DNA from: Pseudomonadota bacterium
GTDB taxonomy: Bacteria > Pseudomonadota > Alphaproteobacteria > Rhizobiales > Methylopilaceae
NCBI GenBank assembly: GCA_023388965.1
Contig: JAEWFF010000051.1
Span: 1-19,388 of the forward strand
DNA length: 19,388 bases
Direction of reading: 5' to 3'
Shown here: one piece after another, positions 10,935 to 18,013 of the stretch
Numbering within the stretch: position 1 is the first letter of the stretch
Layout of the letters: each line of letters begins with the position of its first letter
The notes under the pieces: generated by a model
What the model was told of the DNA's origin: nothing
Databases searched by the model: none
Seen by the model: only the letters and a program-made list of their open reading frames with translations
Position numbers and translations under genes: made by a program

Positions 10935-10941
10935 GTTGTTG
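10885..10941 (-). ncRNA. Candidate small structured RNA, possible AbiF antitoxin
   Basis: A transcript starting about 7 nt after the TAGAAT box (near 10941) and ending in the T-tract at 10885 would be about 57 nt: a short CAACAAC leader, a C6/G6-closed hairpin with an inner CGCC/GGCG stem, a loop of about 12 nt and a U-rich tail. It lies directly upstream of an AbiF gene on the same strand. From memory, AbiF genes are stably linked to a conserved noncoding RNA that acts as antitoxin. I cannot compare structures here; the simpler alternative is that this is only the SNF2 terminator. Confidence 0.5.
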
Positions 10942-10947
10942 GTAACG

Positions 10948-10975
10948 ATTCTACCCCAGCCGACTTCCCGTGCAA
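10948..10975 (-). promoter_or_regulatory. Sigma70-like promoter for the AbiF leader RNA
   Basis: Minus strand: TTGCAC (10975-10970), a 16-bp spacer, then TAGAAT (10953-10948). The -10 matches TATAAT at 5 of 6; the -35 matches only the first TTG. It lies wholly in the gap between the SNF2 stop (10997) and AbiF, and no similar promoter is seen between the terminator and the AbiF start. Confidence 0.5.
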
Positions 10976-10996
10976 GGGGTGCTCTGTCGGTGCGGT

Positions 10997-13876
10997 TCAT
11001 GCCAGCACCCATCGGATCCTGAACAGCCTGACGCTGTGGCTGTGCTGGTTCAGGCGGCGCTCCAGTGCGGCGATCAGTGCGTCCCGCTTGGCCTCGATCT
11101 CGTCCTCGACGTCGAAGATCTCCTGCCGCTGGCGGCGCTGCTGGCGCTCCATGAGCTTGATCTCCTCCTGGATGGCGGCCTGCTCCTCCACAGTGGTCGC
11201 GGCCCGTGCGCGGCGTTTGGCGTCCTTCAGGCGGGCCTTGGTGTCCTGCATGGCCTGCTCCGCGGACAGCAACTTGTCTTCGGCCCACTGATCGAGCCGC
11301 TCGCGTTCGGCGTGGAAGTAGGCGTTGTTCTCTTCCAGCGCCTTAGCCAGGGCGGCTTCGATCTGACGGCGGACGTTGACGTCGAAGTTGGGTGGCAGCG
11401 TGGCAGGGTCAGGCGGTCCGCCGCCGGCGCGACCCGGCAGCTCCAGCAGGCGCTGGCAGGCTTCGGCATCTAGCCATCGCCCATCATCAGCCTGTGCGCT
11501 GAAGACCAGATGCTCTTCCAGCTGAAAGCTTTCCAGCTCCAGCAGGTTCAGCTCCAGCCAGCCCGACCGGCTCGGCAGCTGCTCCAGTGCCGCAATGCGC
11601 TGCGGAGCGCCGGCGAGCGTGAACGTCACTTCGCCAGTCGGGGTCTCGCGGCGCCTTCCGGCATCGAGCACGTGCTCACCCAAGGGGTGGGTCAGGCGGT
11701 AGACATGACCGTCTTCAGGCAGCGGCTGGCCCTTGCGGATCAAGTGATAGCGGCCCGACTCCGCTTCTGGCGCGGGGGAAGATCGCAGATCGAAAGACAG
11801 GGTCTGGTCGTCGAACGCCGCGACGCCATCCAGCTCGTGCCGGGTGAGGCGCCAGAACAAGCGGCTGATACGGTCAAGCTGAACGATGGCTTCATCGCGA
11901 TGGAGACGCAGGCGCTCAACCACCCCGGCGTCGAACGTGGCCAGCAGGGCTTCCTCGGTCTCGCGCATGCGCTCTTCGATCTGCCCTTCCAGCTCACTAC
12001 GCAAGCGGGCAAACGCGGCGTCGATCTCGGCCGGTGTCCGGCAGGTGTCGTAGATGCCTGCGATCCGGCGCTCGATATCCACACCAGACTCGATGCGGCC
12101 CAGGATTTCGTCGGAGGCACCGAACACGCCGTCGAACAGATGGAACTTCTCCGACAGCAGCTCCAGCACGCGCTGGTCGGCGGCGTTGCGCTGGTTGATG
12201 AAGTTCACGACCACGACATCGTGCTTCTGGCCATAGCGGTGGCAGCGGCCGATGCGCTGTTCGACCCGCTGCGGGTTCCATGGCAGGTCGTAGTTCACCA
12301 CCAGGGAGCAGAACTGGAGGTTGATGCCCTCGGCGCCGGCCTCGGTGGCGATCAGGATGTCGGCCTGGTCGCGGAAGTGGTCGATGACGGCGGTGCGGCG
12401 GTCGATCGCGGGGCTGCCGGTGACACGGTCGGTGCCATGGTGAGCGGCGAGCCAGCGCTGGTAGATGCCGTTGAGCCCGGGATCGGAGGCGCGGCCGCTG
12501 AACTTCACCACGCGGCCGGCGTGCCCATGGGCTTCCAGGAACCGGGCGAGGTAGTCCTGGGTGCGGACGGATTCGGTGAAGATCACCGCCTTGCGTGCGG
12601 CGCCGATGGCGGCCATGCGGTCGAAGCCGGTATCCAGCGCCTTCAGCAGGGCGTGCGACTTCTGGTCTTCGCGCACACCGCGGGCAATGAGCAGGTACTG
12701 CTCAAGCTCGACGATCTCGGCGCGGAGCTTGACGGGGTCTACCTGGGACTCCGGATCCTGGGCGTCGTCGTCATCGTTGAGCGCGTCTTCGTCGTCCTCC
12801 TCATCGAGCACGTCGGCGTCGAGCTCTTCGTCCTCGATCAGTCGGCTGATCCAGTCATCCTGGTCGGCTTGACTGTCCTCAAGGCGACGCAAGCGGGCCA
12901 GGATGACCTCCATCGTGGCCACGACCGCCTCCGTGGAAGAGGCCAGCAGCTTGCGCAGGATCAACCCGACCAGGTGCCGTTGGCGCGAGGGGACGCCATA
13001 GCTGTCTTCGCGCAGAAGATAGCCGGACACCAGATCGTAGACCCGCTGCTCGTCTTCGCCGGGGGTGAATGGGAAGGTGAGCGGCTTGCGCTCGGTGTAT
13101 TGCACGTACTCCAGCACGTCACGGCGCAGGGTGCGCTTGGAAAAGTCTTCAAGCCGCGCACGCAGGGCGGGGATGGCGGCATCGCCGCGCATGAAGCGGG
13201 AGCGAAAGCTTACACGGTCACCGAACAGGTGGTCATCGATGATCGTGGACAGCCCATACAGCTCCAGCAGCGAGTTCTGCAGCGGCGTGGCGGTCAGGAG
13301 CACCTTGCGCACCCCCGCCAGCCCGCGCTTGATGGCCTGCCCGGTGTGGTGGCTTTCCCGATAGGCATTGCGCAGCTTGTGCGCTTCGTCGATGACCGCC
13401 AGATCCCAGCGGATGGCACCGATGGCGCGCTCCATCCGGGCGGCGAAGTGGATGGACACGATGCTGATCACGTCCTGGTCGAGCGGGTTGTAGACGCCGT
13501 CCTTGCGCGCCTGCGCCCAGGTCTTGGCATCCAGGACCTGGGTGGGAAGGTGAAACTTCTCGGCCAGCTCCGTTGCCCACTGCTTGCGCAGGGATGCCGG
13601 GCAGATCACCAGCAGGCGGCGGCGCCGCTCGGCCCAGTACTGGCCGAGGACCAGGGCGGCCTCGATGGTCTTGCCCAGGCCGACCTCGTCGGCCAGCAGC
13701 ACGCCCTTCGACAGCGGGTTCTGCAGCGCGAACAGCGCGGCTTCGATCTGATGGGGGTTCAGGTCAACGGCGGCGTCGAACAGCGCCTGCCCGATGCGAT
13801 CCAGATCGCCCCCGCGGCGGCGGCGAGCGAGCTCCCAGGCGAAGTACTTGGCCTGGACATCCGTTGTCTCGATCAT
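10997..13876 (-). CDS. SNF2-family DEAD/DEAH helicase (RapA/HepA-like) with acidic insert
   Basis: A 959-aa SF2 ATPase of the SNF2 group. Motif I is DEVGLGKT (63-70), motif II DEAH (163-166), motif III TATP (195-198), and motif VI VEQRIGRCHRYGQ (538-550), all intact. It should translocate on duplex DNA and remodel bound proteins. Between the two RecA halves is a strongly acidic insert (about 335-380, EDEELDADVLDEEDDEDA and more). The last 120 residues are a charged, probably coiled-coil segment. ATG 13876 (MIETTDVQAKYFAWELARR) follows AGGGGGC at good spacing; the frame stays open 148 codons further upstream, but that part is low-complexity and overlaps the divergent gene. It is the first gene of the defence block. 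SNF2 proteins beside Mod/Res pairs are known in defence loci, and a related one occurs in DISARM, but DISARM's other genes are absent. Confidence 0.9.
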   Translation of the reverse strand: MIETTDVQAKYFAWELARRRRGGDLDRIGQALFDAAVDLNPHQIEAALFALQNPLSKGVLLADEVGLGKTIEAALVLGQYWAERRRRLLVICPASLRKQWATELAEKFHLPTQVLDAKTWAQARKDGVYNPLDQDVISIVSIHFAARMERAIGAIRWDLAVIDEAHKLRNAYRESHHTGQAIKRGLAGVRKVLLTATPLQNSLLELYGLSTIIDDHLFGDRVSFRSRFMRGDAAIPALRARLEDFSKRTLRRDVLEYVQYTERKPLTFPFTPGEDEQRVYDLVSGYLLREDSYGVPSRQRHLVGLILRKLLASSTEAVVATMEVILARLRRLEDSQADQDDWISRLIEDEELDADVLDEEDDEDALNDDDDAQDPESQVDPVKLRAEIVELEQYLLIARGVREDQKSHALLKALDTGFDRMAAIGAARKAVIFTESVRTQDYLARFLEAHGHAGRVVKFSGRASDPGLNGIYQRWLAAHHGTDRVTGSPAIDRRTAVIDHFRDQADILIATEAGAEGINLQFCSLVVNYDLPWNPQRVEQRIGRCHRYGQKHDVVVVNFINQRNAADQRVLELLSEKFHLFDGVFGASDEILGRIESGVDIERRIAGIYDTCRTPAEIDAAFARLRSELEGQIEERMRETEEALLATFDAGVVERLRLHRDEAIVQLDRISRLFWRLTRHELDGVAAFDDQTLSFDLRSSPAPEAESGRYHLIRKGQPLPEDGHVYRLTHPLGEHVLDAGRRRETPTGEVTFTLAGAPQRIAALEQLPSRSGWLELNLLELESFQLEEHLVFSAQADDGRWLDAEACQRLLELPGRAGGGPPDPATLPPNFDVNVRRQIEAALAKALEENNAYFHAERERLDQWAEDKLLSAEQAMQDTKARLKDAKRRARAATTVEEQAAIQEEIKLMERQQRRQRQEIFDVEDEIEAKRDALIAALERRLNQHSHSVRLFRIRWVLA

Positions 13877-14111
13877 GTTGCCCCCTGTCTTCCTGCGTGT
13901 TGCGTCACTGGTCTCCGCGCCCGCGCCTGAGCTCGTCCGACGAGCACCGCGGCAGGATCCCAGTGAACTGCAGCCCCGCTCCCCGAGCTCTGAGTATCGC
14001 AAAAAGCCCGGGGGCACCGAATCATCCGATCGGACTGCGAAAACTCCCTTCAGTTTCGGCATTCCACACCATGCGATACATCTGATCCCCACTCGCCCCA
14101 AGGAGACCGCC
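13877..14111. promoter_or_regulatory. Divergent intergenic region between SNF2 gene and 99-aa gene
   Basis: This 235-bp gap should hold the promoters of the defence block (leftward) and of the 99-aa gene (rightward). I see no clear sigma70 boxes in either direction. A 13-mer, GTGTTGCGTCACT at 13897-13909, recurs in inverted orientation at 14741-14753. The ribosome-binding site AAGGAG of the rightward gene is at 14100-14105. Confidence 0.4.
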
Positions 14112-14411
14112 ATGGAAGCCCGCCTGATCGCTCCAAGCACCGTTGAGCTGGCCAAGCTCGTTGGCCTTGTGAAAGCAATCGACCCTGTCCAGGTGAACCA
14201 CGGCAAGGGCTGGGCTCTGCTGGTTGTCGGTCGCGGCTTCGCCCGGCTGGTGGAAAAGGAGATCCTGTATTCACCGAGCTTCATCTGGCCGGTTGAGCGG
14301 CCCGCCCCGGCACCGCTCACCTTCCCCAGCCAGTACGCTGCGCTCGCTTATGCCCGGCGCTCTGGCCTGCACCCGCGGCAGAAGCATTGGAACGTGACCA
14401 TGGATCAGTGA
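14112..14411 (+). CDS. Unknown 99-aa protein
   Basis: ATG 14112 follows a perfect AAGGAG six nt upstream, so the start is secure even though the frame is open far upstream. The protein starts MEARLIAPSTVELAKLVGLV, has a middle region WALLVVGRGFARLVEKE, and ends with a basic, His/Trp-containing tail (HPRQKHWNVTMDQ). No signal peptide or membrane segment stands out. I do not recognise a family. It is divergent from the SNF2 helicase and its upstream region may be shared, so a regulatory or accessory role in the defence block is possible but unproven. Confidence 0.65.
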   Translation: MEARLIAPSTVELAKLVGLVKAIDPVQVNHGKGWALLVVGRGFARLVEKEILYSPSFIWPVERPAPAPLTFPSQYAALAYARRSGLHPRQKHWNVTMDQ

Positions 14412-15025
14412 CAGCGGGTGCCCGGGGCAGCCAACGGCCCGCGCGACTGCGCACTTGCGCGGATCGGCCCGCCGGCCAATCGTCCCATGCGGACCCATAA
14501 GACCCCGAAGACGCGGGTGTTTGCGCTGCATCCAACACGGGCATAGTCTTGCCCCCAAGTTGTACGAGCGAGCCTGGCGCCCAATCCAGCGCATCATCAC
14601 TTCCGGTTTCCGACCGGCATCATCAGACCGAAGGCACGGCCCCTGCACTTCTGCGGCTTGCGTGCTCTCTCCCCTGCGCGCCGATCTACCGGCGGTTTCA
14701 CCTCAGACATCACCCATCCGGTTCGCCAGCGAATCGCGAGAGTGACGCAACACCGCTGCCAATCAAAAAGCTCAGCGCAACGCGGCTTTGACGCCAACGC
14801 GCATCAGTGACGCCGCGAAATCCCATCTGAAATCACGTTCTTGCACGTCAGGCCCGCCTCCCTGAGGCCGCCCCAGCAGCCGCAACTGCGGCGCCATCGC
14901 ACGGAGTTATCCGCGCGACCGGCGGGGCCCGTTACTCACCGAACTTACAGCCGCGCTGAAGGCTGTCGTGCACGCGGTCCACCCGCACCCATAGCCGTTG
15001 GCGCGGCACCAACTTGGAGAAGATG
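14412..15025. other. About 610 bp with no convincing gene
   Basis: Open frames here have no ribosome-binding site or recognisable sequence and look like GC-rich chance frames. A hairpin just after the 99-aa gene (CCGCGC 14439-14444 with GCGCGG 14457-14462) could stop transcription but lacks a T-run. TGACGC occurs three times between 14742 and 14820. A DnaA-box-like TTATCCGCG (7 of 9 matches) lies at 14907-14915. It could be decayed cargo or a control region; nothing is firm. Confidence 0.4.
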
Positions 15026-15916
15026 ATGAGCAGAAAGAACAAATTTCGTGCATCCCTCGCGGCAGCGAGCGCCCGTCTCGGCGGGTCCCATCTCACCCGC
15101 GAGGCGCGGCAGCGGACGACGGCGGCCTTTACCAAGGTGATGTACGAGGAGGGCTTCACGCACCTGGCCCATGCAAAGAATGTCAGTGGCCGACATTTGC
15201 GCATCTACGTCGCCGTCAGGAAGGCGCAAGGTATCGGACAGCGCACCCTGCAGAACGAATTGGCCCATCTGCGGGGCATTCTCAGGTCCGCTCGCAACCA
15301 TGCAGTCGCGGATGCGCCGGAGTTGACAAACAGGGAGCTGGGTATCGGCGGTGGTTCACGCTTGGGAACCAACACAGCCCTGACCGGACCCACGTACGAC
15401 CAGGTCTTCGCGAAGGCGGAGAGTCAGGGGCGCCTTGGATTGGCCGCCATACTGGGGCTTGAGCGCTTCCTGGGGCTCAGGGGCAACGAGGCGCTTCATG
15501 CGAGGACGGACACGCTTCGCCGCTGGTCCCAAGAGCTTTCCAACGGGGGCAAAATTACTGTCCTCGCGGGAACCAAGGGCGGCCGCCCCCGCACGGTGAC
15601 GATAGGATCGATCTTTGAGGCAATGGCCGCCGTCAGTAACGCCCTCACGATTGCCGAGGCGCAGGGCGGGTTCCTGGTTGTCCGCTCTGACGGCTTGCCA
15701 GCTGGCGGATTGCTGCAAGCCCGCCGCATTTACCACAGCTGGGCGCACAGGAACGGCATCAAGCCCCACTCCGCCAGGTACGCGTTTGCCCGGGCTCAGC
15801 GGGACTTCTACCTGGAGAAGGGCTACTCGGCCCGGGAAGCCCTGATTGCAGTCAGCCATGACCTGGGGCACGGCGATGGCCGCGGGCGCTGGGTCAAGAG
15901 TGTCTACATGCGCTGA
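15026..15916 (+). CDS. Second tyrosine recombinase, small Integrase_1-like type
   Basis: A 296-aa protein with the tyrosine-recombinase signature: Arg152 in GLRGNEALHA, Lys184 in GTKGGRPR, His248 and Arg251 in PHSARYAF, His282 in DLGHGDGR, and the putative nucleophile Tyr294 in VKSVYMR only two residues from the end. The N-terminal half (RTLQNELAHLRGILRSAR) looks like a SAM-like core-binding domain. It resembles the roughly 300-aa integrases found in integrative elements of pseudomonads and xanthomonads. ATG 15026 is preferred because GGAG ends 6 nt upstream; ATG 15023 and TTG 15014 are alternatives. Its target is unknown: it may resolve dimers, act on a nested element, or be residual. An unusual inverted and direct repeat cluster begins at its stop codon. 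Confidence 0.85.
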   Translation: MSRKNKFRASLAAASARLGGSHLTREARQRTTAAFTKVMYEEGFTHLAHAKNVSGRHLRIYVAVRKAQGIGQRTLQNELAHLRGILRSARNHAVADAPELTNRELGIGGGSRLGTNTALTGPTYDQVFAKAESQGRLGLAAILGLERFLGLRGNEALHARTDTLRRWSQELSNGGKITVLAGTKGGRPRTVTIGSIFEAMAAVSNALTIAEAQGGFLVVRSDGLPAGGLLQARRIYHSWAHRNGIKPHSARYAFARAQRDFYLEKGYSAREALIAVSHDLGHGDGRGRWVKSVYMR

Positions 15917-15965
15917 AGATGCCCCTGATTTGCCAAGGTGCCCCGCCAAATGCGAGGGCATCTTC
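15915..15965. repeat. Nested inverted repeat at the end of the second recombinase
   Basis: GAAGATGCCC (15915-15924, overlapping the stop codon) is perfectly complementary to GGGCATCTTC (15956-15965). Inside is a second stem ATTTG/CAAAT (15928-15932 with 15947-15951). It lies between two converging genes and could act as a bidirectional transcription stop, though neither side has a T-run. A recombinase binding site is the alternative. Confidence 0.5.
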
Positions 15966-15984
15966 GGAGTCGCGAGGGCATCTT
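15952..15984 (+). repeat. 13-bp direct repeat beside the recombinase
   Basis: GCGAGGGCATCTT occurs at 15952-15964 and 15972-15984, a 20-bp period (about two helical turns) with a 7-bp spacer. The first copy forms the right arm of the inverted repeat, so three related arms lie in 70 bp. Helical phasing suggests protein binding. Confidence 0.55.
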
Positions 15985-15992
15985 GGGGTGGG

Positions 15993-16262
15993 CTACAAAG
16001 CTTCAGGAGGCCCGTACGCACGGCGATAGACGTGATGCTCCGCACGCTCGGACACTAGGCCCAGCATATTTAAGATCACGCGCTCCGCGCTTCCGGGGCG
16101 CCGTGAGCCAGTTGCGATGGCGTCGGCCGTCCGGTAGAGCACGTCCTCGACAACTGCCTTCTGCCACAGGGGATCGGCGTCTAGGAGGGACAGCATGTAC
16201 CTGAGCTCTGCTACGACATCTGCATCCAGCGATATCTGGAATGTCTCTTTCCTACCGGTCAT
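15993..16262 (-). CDS. Unknown 89-aa protein, possible ribbon-helix-helix type
   Basis: An 89-aa protein starting MTGRKETFQISLDADVVAEL, a short beta-strand-then-helix pattern that could be ribbon-helix-helix-like, followed by helical segments rich in Ala, Glu and Arg. A GAGAG run about 7 nt upstream can serve as ribosome-binding site. It lies 25 bp downstream of the RepA-like ATPase on the same strand and is likely the last gene of that operon. I do not recognise the family; the ribbon-helix-helix idea is weak. Confidence 0.6.
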   Translation of the reverse strand: MTGRKETFQISLDADVVAELRYMLSLLDADPLWQKAVVEDVLYRTADAIATGSRRPGSAERVILNMLGLVSERAEHHVYRRAYGPPEAL

Positions 16263-16287
16263 TTCCGCTCTCTCGCGTGCTTGGAAA

Positions 16288-17331
16288 TCACAGGGACCAC
16301 ACCCAGCCTTCCCGGACCCCGGTTTTCACCGTTTTCACTCCTACTCGCTCCCGCGCTCTGCGCAAGACCTTGGCGCTGAATCCATAACCGTCCGCCTGCT
16401 TCATGAGCTCGGATGCCTTGGCGTCCCCTTCGGAGAGGACCGTTCTTAACCAATCTGCGCAGTCATCCGTTGCGCTACGGTCATCCGAGGATCCCGTGCC
16501 TACGCTCAAAACGTCGTCAGCCGTCAGCTGGACAGGCTCGTTGCACCATTCCACGTATGGGATCCGCGCATCGGTGGACCGCAGCCAGTAGGCAACGCCT
16601 GCTCCGTCGGGCCCGAGGTTGTTCTTGATGGGCAGGAGCAAGCGCTTATCGTCCGCGTCATCAGATCGCGCCAAGAGATAGGCGGATCTCGCGGCGGCGA
16701 CGAATGCAAGGGACCCTGTTGAACGATAGATTGCCGCGGCTTTGCTCTTGTTCAAATGTGAAATGGCCACCACCGCAACCCCCCGCGCCGCTGCCATTTG
16801 AGTGATCGGCGCCAAGAGCCCTCGTACGTCCGCATCTTTGTGGGTGTCAACGCCAGCCAGATAGGCACTCAGTGGGTCGATGATCACCAACTTGACCGCT
16901 GAGTTGCGTTCGATGAATTCATCCAGAACTTCCACGTCCGCGAGCTTGAACGTCCTCGCGCGGTGCAGGTGGGAGTCCACTACGTCATCAAGAAGGTGAA
17001 CGCGCTGCACATCCGCTCCTGCCGCGTCCAAGCGCGGACGAATCGTATCCGCTGGGTCGTCCTCGGCATTGACCATCAAGACATCCCCTTGGGGACAGCT
17101 CGTCCCATCCGGCCAGTCGCGGGAATTGGTCACGTGCGCAGCGAGCGCTGCCGTCAGCGTGCTCTTCCCGAGCCCCGGGTCGCCGACCACCATGGAAAGC
17201 TTGCCAAGTGCGAGGTGCGGCTCCCATAGCCATGCCACTGGCTGGGGCTCAATATCGGCAGCCCGCCGAGTTCTGGCTTGCATCCGCAAGGGCGGAGTCA
17301 CGGTCGTGGCAGCGACGACGATCCTGGTCAT
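16288..17331 (-). CDS. RepA-like AAA ATPase (AAA_25), island replication/maintenance
   Basis: A 347-aa RecA-fold ATPase resembling the plasmid RSF1010 RepA helicase family. Walker A is GDPGLGKST (50-58), Walker B LVIIDPLSAYL (148-158), followed by VVAISHLNKS. The C-terminal 90 residues (SDDRSATDDCADWL, then ELMKQADGYGFSAKVLRRAR) look like a winged-helix-type domain, common in these island proteins. It probably supports replication or copy control of the excised circle. ATG 17331 is chosen because it overlaps the upstream stop as ATGA, indicating coupling; the frame extends 12 codons further without support. No primase or separate initiator is visible, so how the circle would start replicating is unclear. 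Confidence 0.85.
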   Translation of the reverse strand: MTRIVVAATTVTPPLRMQARTRRAADIEPQPVAWLWEPHLALGKLSMVVGDPGLGKSTLTAALAAHVTNSRDWPDGTSCPQGDVLMVNAEDDPADTIRPRLDAAGADVQRVHLLDDVVDSHLHRARTFKLADVEVLDEFIERNSAVKLVIIDPLSAYLAGVDTHKDADVRGLLAPITQMAAARGVAVVAISHLNKSKAAAIYRSTGSLAFVAAARSAYLLARSDDADDKRLLLPIKNNLGPDGAGVAYWLRSTDARIPYVEWCNEPVQLTADDVLSVGTGSSDDRSATDDCADWLRTVLSEGDAKASELMKQADGYGFSAKVLRRARERVGVKTVKTGVREGWVWSL

Positions 17332-17738
17332 GACGGGAGCTCGCCGGCGCGCCGGACATTCAGCCACTCGGGCTCATGTTCGATCGCCGCGTACCGGACG
17401 CCGTCCCGCATGAGCGCTTGCGCGAGTAGGAGCTTGGAACGGTAGTCAGAACTCAGGGTCGTCGGCCAGCAGACGAGCACAGCATCCACCGCTGGCCACC
17501 TCAGGTCGCATGGATCGGTGTCAGCGGGGAGCACCAATGCTGAGCCGGCTCCATGGATCTCGCGGCGATTCTTTGCCCGAGCCCAGCAATCATGACCAGC
17601 GTAGATATAGACATTTGGCGCGACGCCGGCCAGCAACATCAACTCGATCTCGCTGCAGTATGGGGCCCGCCGACGCGCGCGACGATCAGCTGCTTCGATC
17701 TCGATTACAGGTTGCACGACACGAATCGACGAGCTCAT
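17328..17738 (-). CDS. Unknown 136-aa protein between AlpA and RepA-like genes
   Basis: A 136-aa protein starting MSSSIRVVQPVIEIEAADRR, with an internal stretch IELMLLAGVAPNVYIYAGHD and a second hydrophobic segment VDAVLVCWPTTL. ATG 17738 overlaps the AlpA stop as ATGA, and its own stop overlaps the RepA-like start in the same way, so both boundaries are set by coupling. The alternating strand/helix pattern suggests a small alpha/beta fold. I do not recognise a family; position between a regulator and a replication ATPase suggests an island-maintenance role. Confidence 0.75.
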   Translation of the reverse strand: MSSSIRVVQPVIEIEAADRRARRRAPYCSEIELMLLAGVAPNVYIYAGHDCWARAKNRREIHGAGSALVLPADTDPCDLRWPAVDAVLVCWPTTLSSDYRSKLLLAQALMRDGVRYAAIEHEPEWLNVRRAGELPS

Positions 17739-17944
17739 CGCGACGCGCTCTGGTTGCTCAGTTCGATCTGCCGCCGGATCCACTGCTCAACGTCGCGCTC
17801 AACCCAGCCGACTGCGCGGGTGCCGAGCTTCACCGCGGGAGGAAACGACGCATCACTGATCAACCTGTGGATCTGGGATTTGGACAAGCCAGTCCGCCGG
17901 CAAACTTCGACAATCCGAAGCATCGTGGTGTACTGGGATTGCAT
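17735..17944 (-). CDS. alpA: AlpA-family regulator / excisionase-like HTH protein
   Basis: A 69-aa protein of the AlpA/MerR-like helix-turn-helix group. The line MLRIVEVCRRTGLSKSQIHR, then FPPAVKLGTRAVGWVERDVEQWI, is the classic AlpA pattern: helix-turn-helix, wing, and the final W..DVEQWI helix. ATG 17944 has a perfect AGGAG 7 nt upstream. AlpA proteins in P4-like islands activate integrase or act as excisionase; here it heads a coupled set with the 136-aa protein and the RepA-like ATPase, so it probably links excision to replication. Likely binding sites are the island ends. Confidence 0.88.
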   Translation of the reverse strand: MQSQYTTMLRIVEVCRRTGLSKSQIHRLISDASFPPAVKLGTRAVGWVERDVEQWIRRQIELSNQSASR

Positions 17945-18013
17945 GGGGTGTCTCCTGGACCCAAACGGTCTTTGGCGCCTACCCGGGTGCGTCCGGATCG
18001 GTCTGAGACAAAC

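Noticed and set aside
10819..10996. Metabolite riboswitch in the AbiF leader
   Set aside because: No known aptamer pattern is recognised; promoter, compact hairpin and T-run fit a small RNA or attenuator better.
13794..14111. Upstream extension of the 99-aa plus-strand protein
   Set aside because: AAGGAG is placed exactly for ATG 14112, and the upstream part overlaps the SNF2 start.
13877..14320. 148-codon N-terminal extension of the SNF2 helicase
   Set aside because: No family similarity, and it overlaps the 99-aa gene that has a perfect ribosome-binding site; ATG 13876 has its own AGGGGGC site.
14271..14648. Minus-strand 125-codon frame in the gene-free stretch
   Set aside because: Overlaps the supported 99-aa gene, has no ribosome-binding site, and its Arg/Gly/Pro-rich translation is typical of chance frames.
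14907..14915. DnaA box as proof of a replication origin
   Set aside because: A single 7-of-9 match in GC-rich DNA without iterons or an AT-rich stretch is not sufficient.
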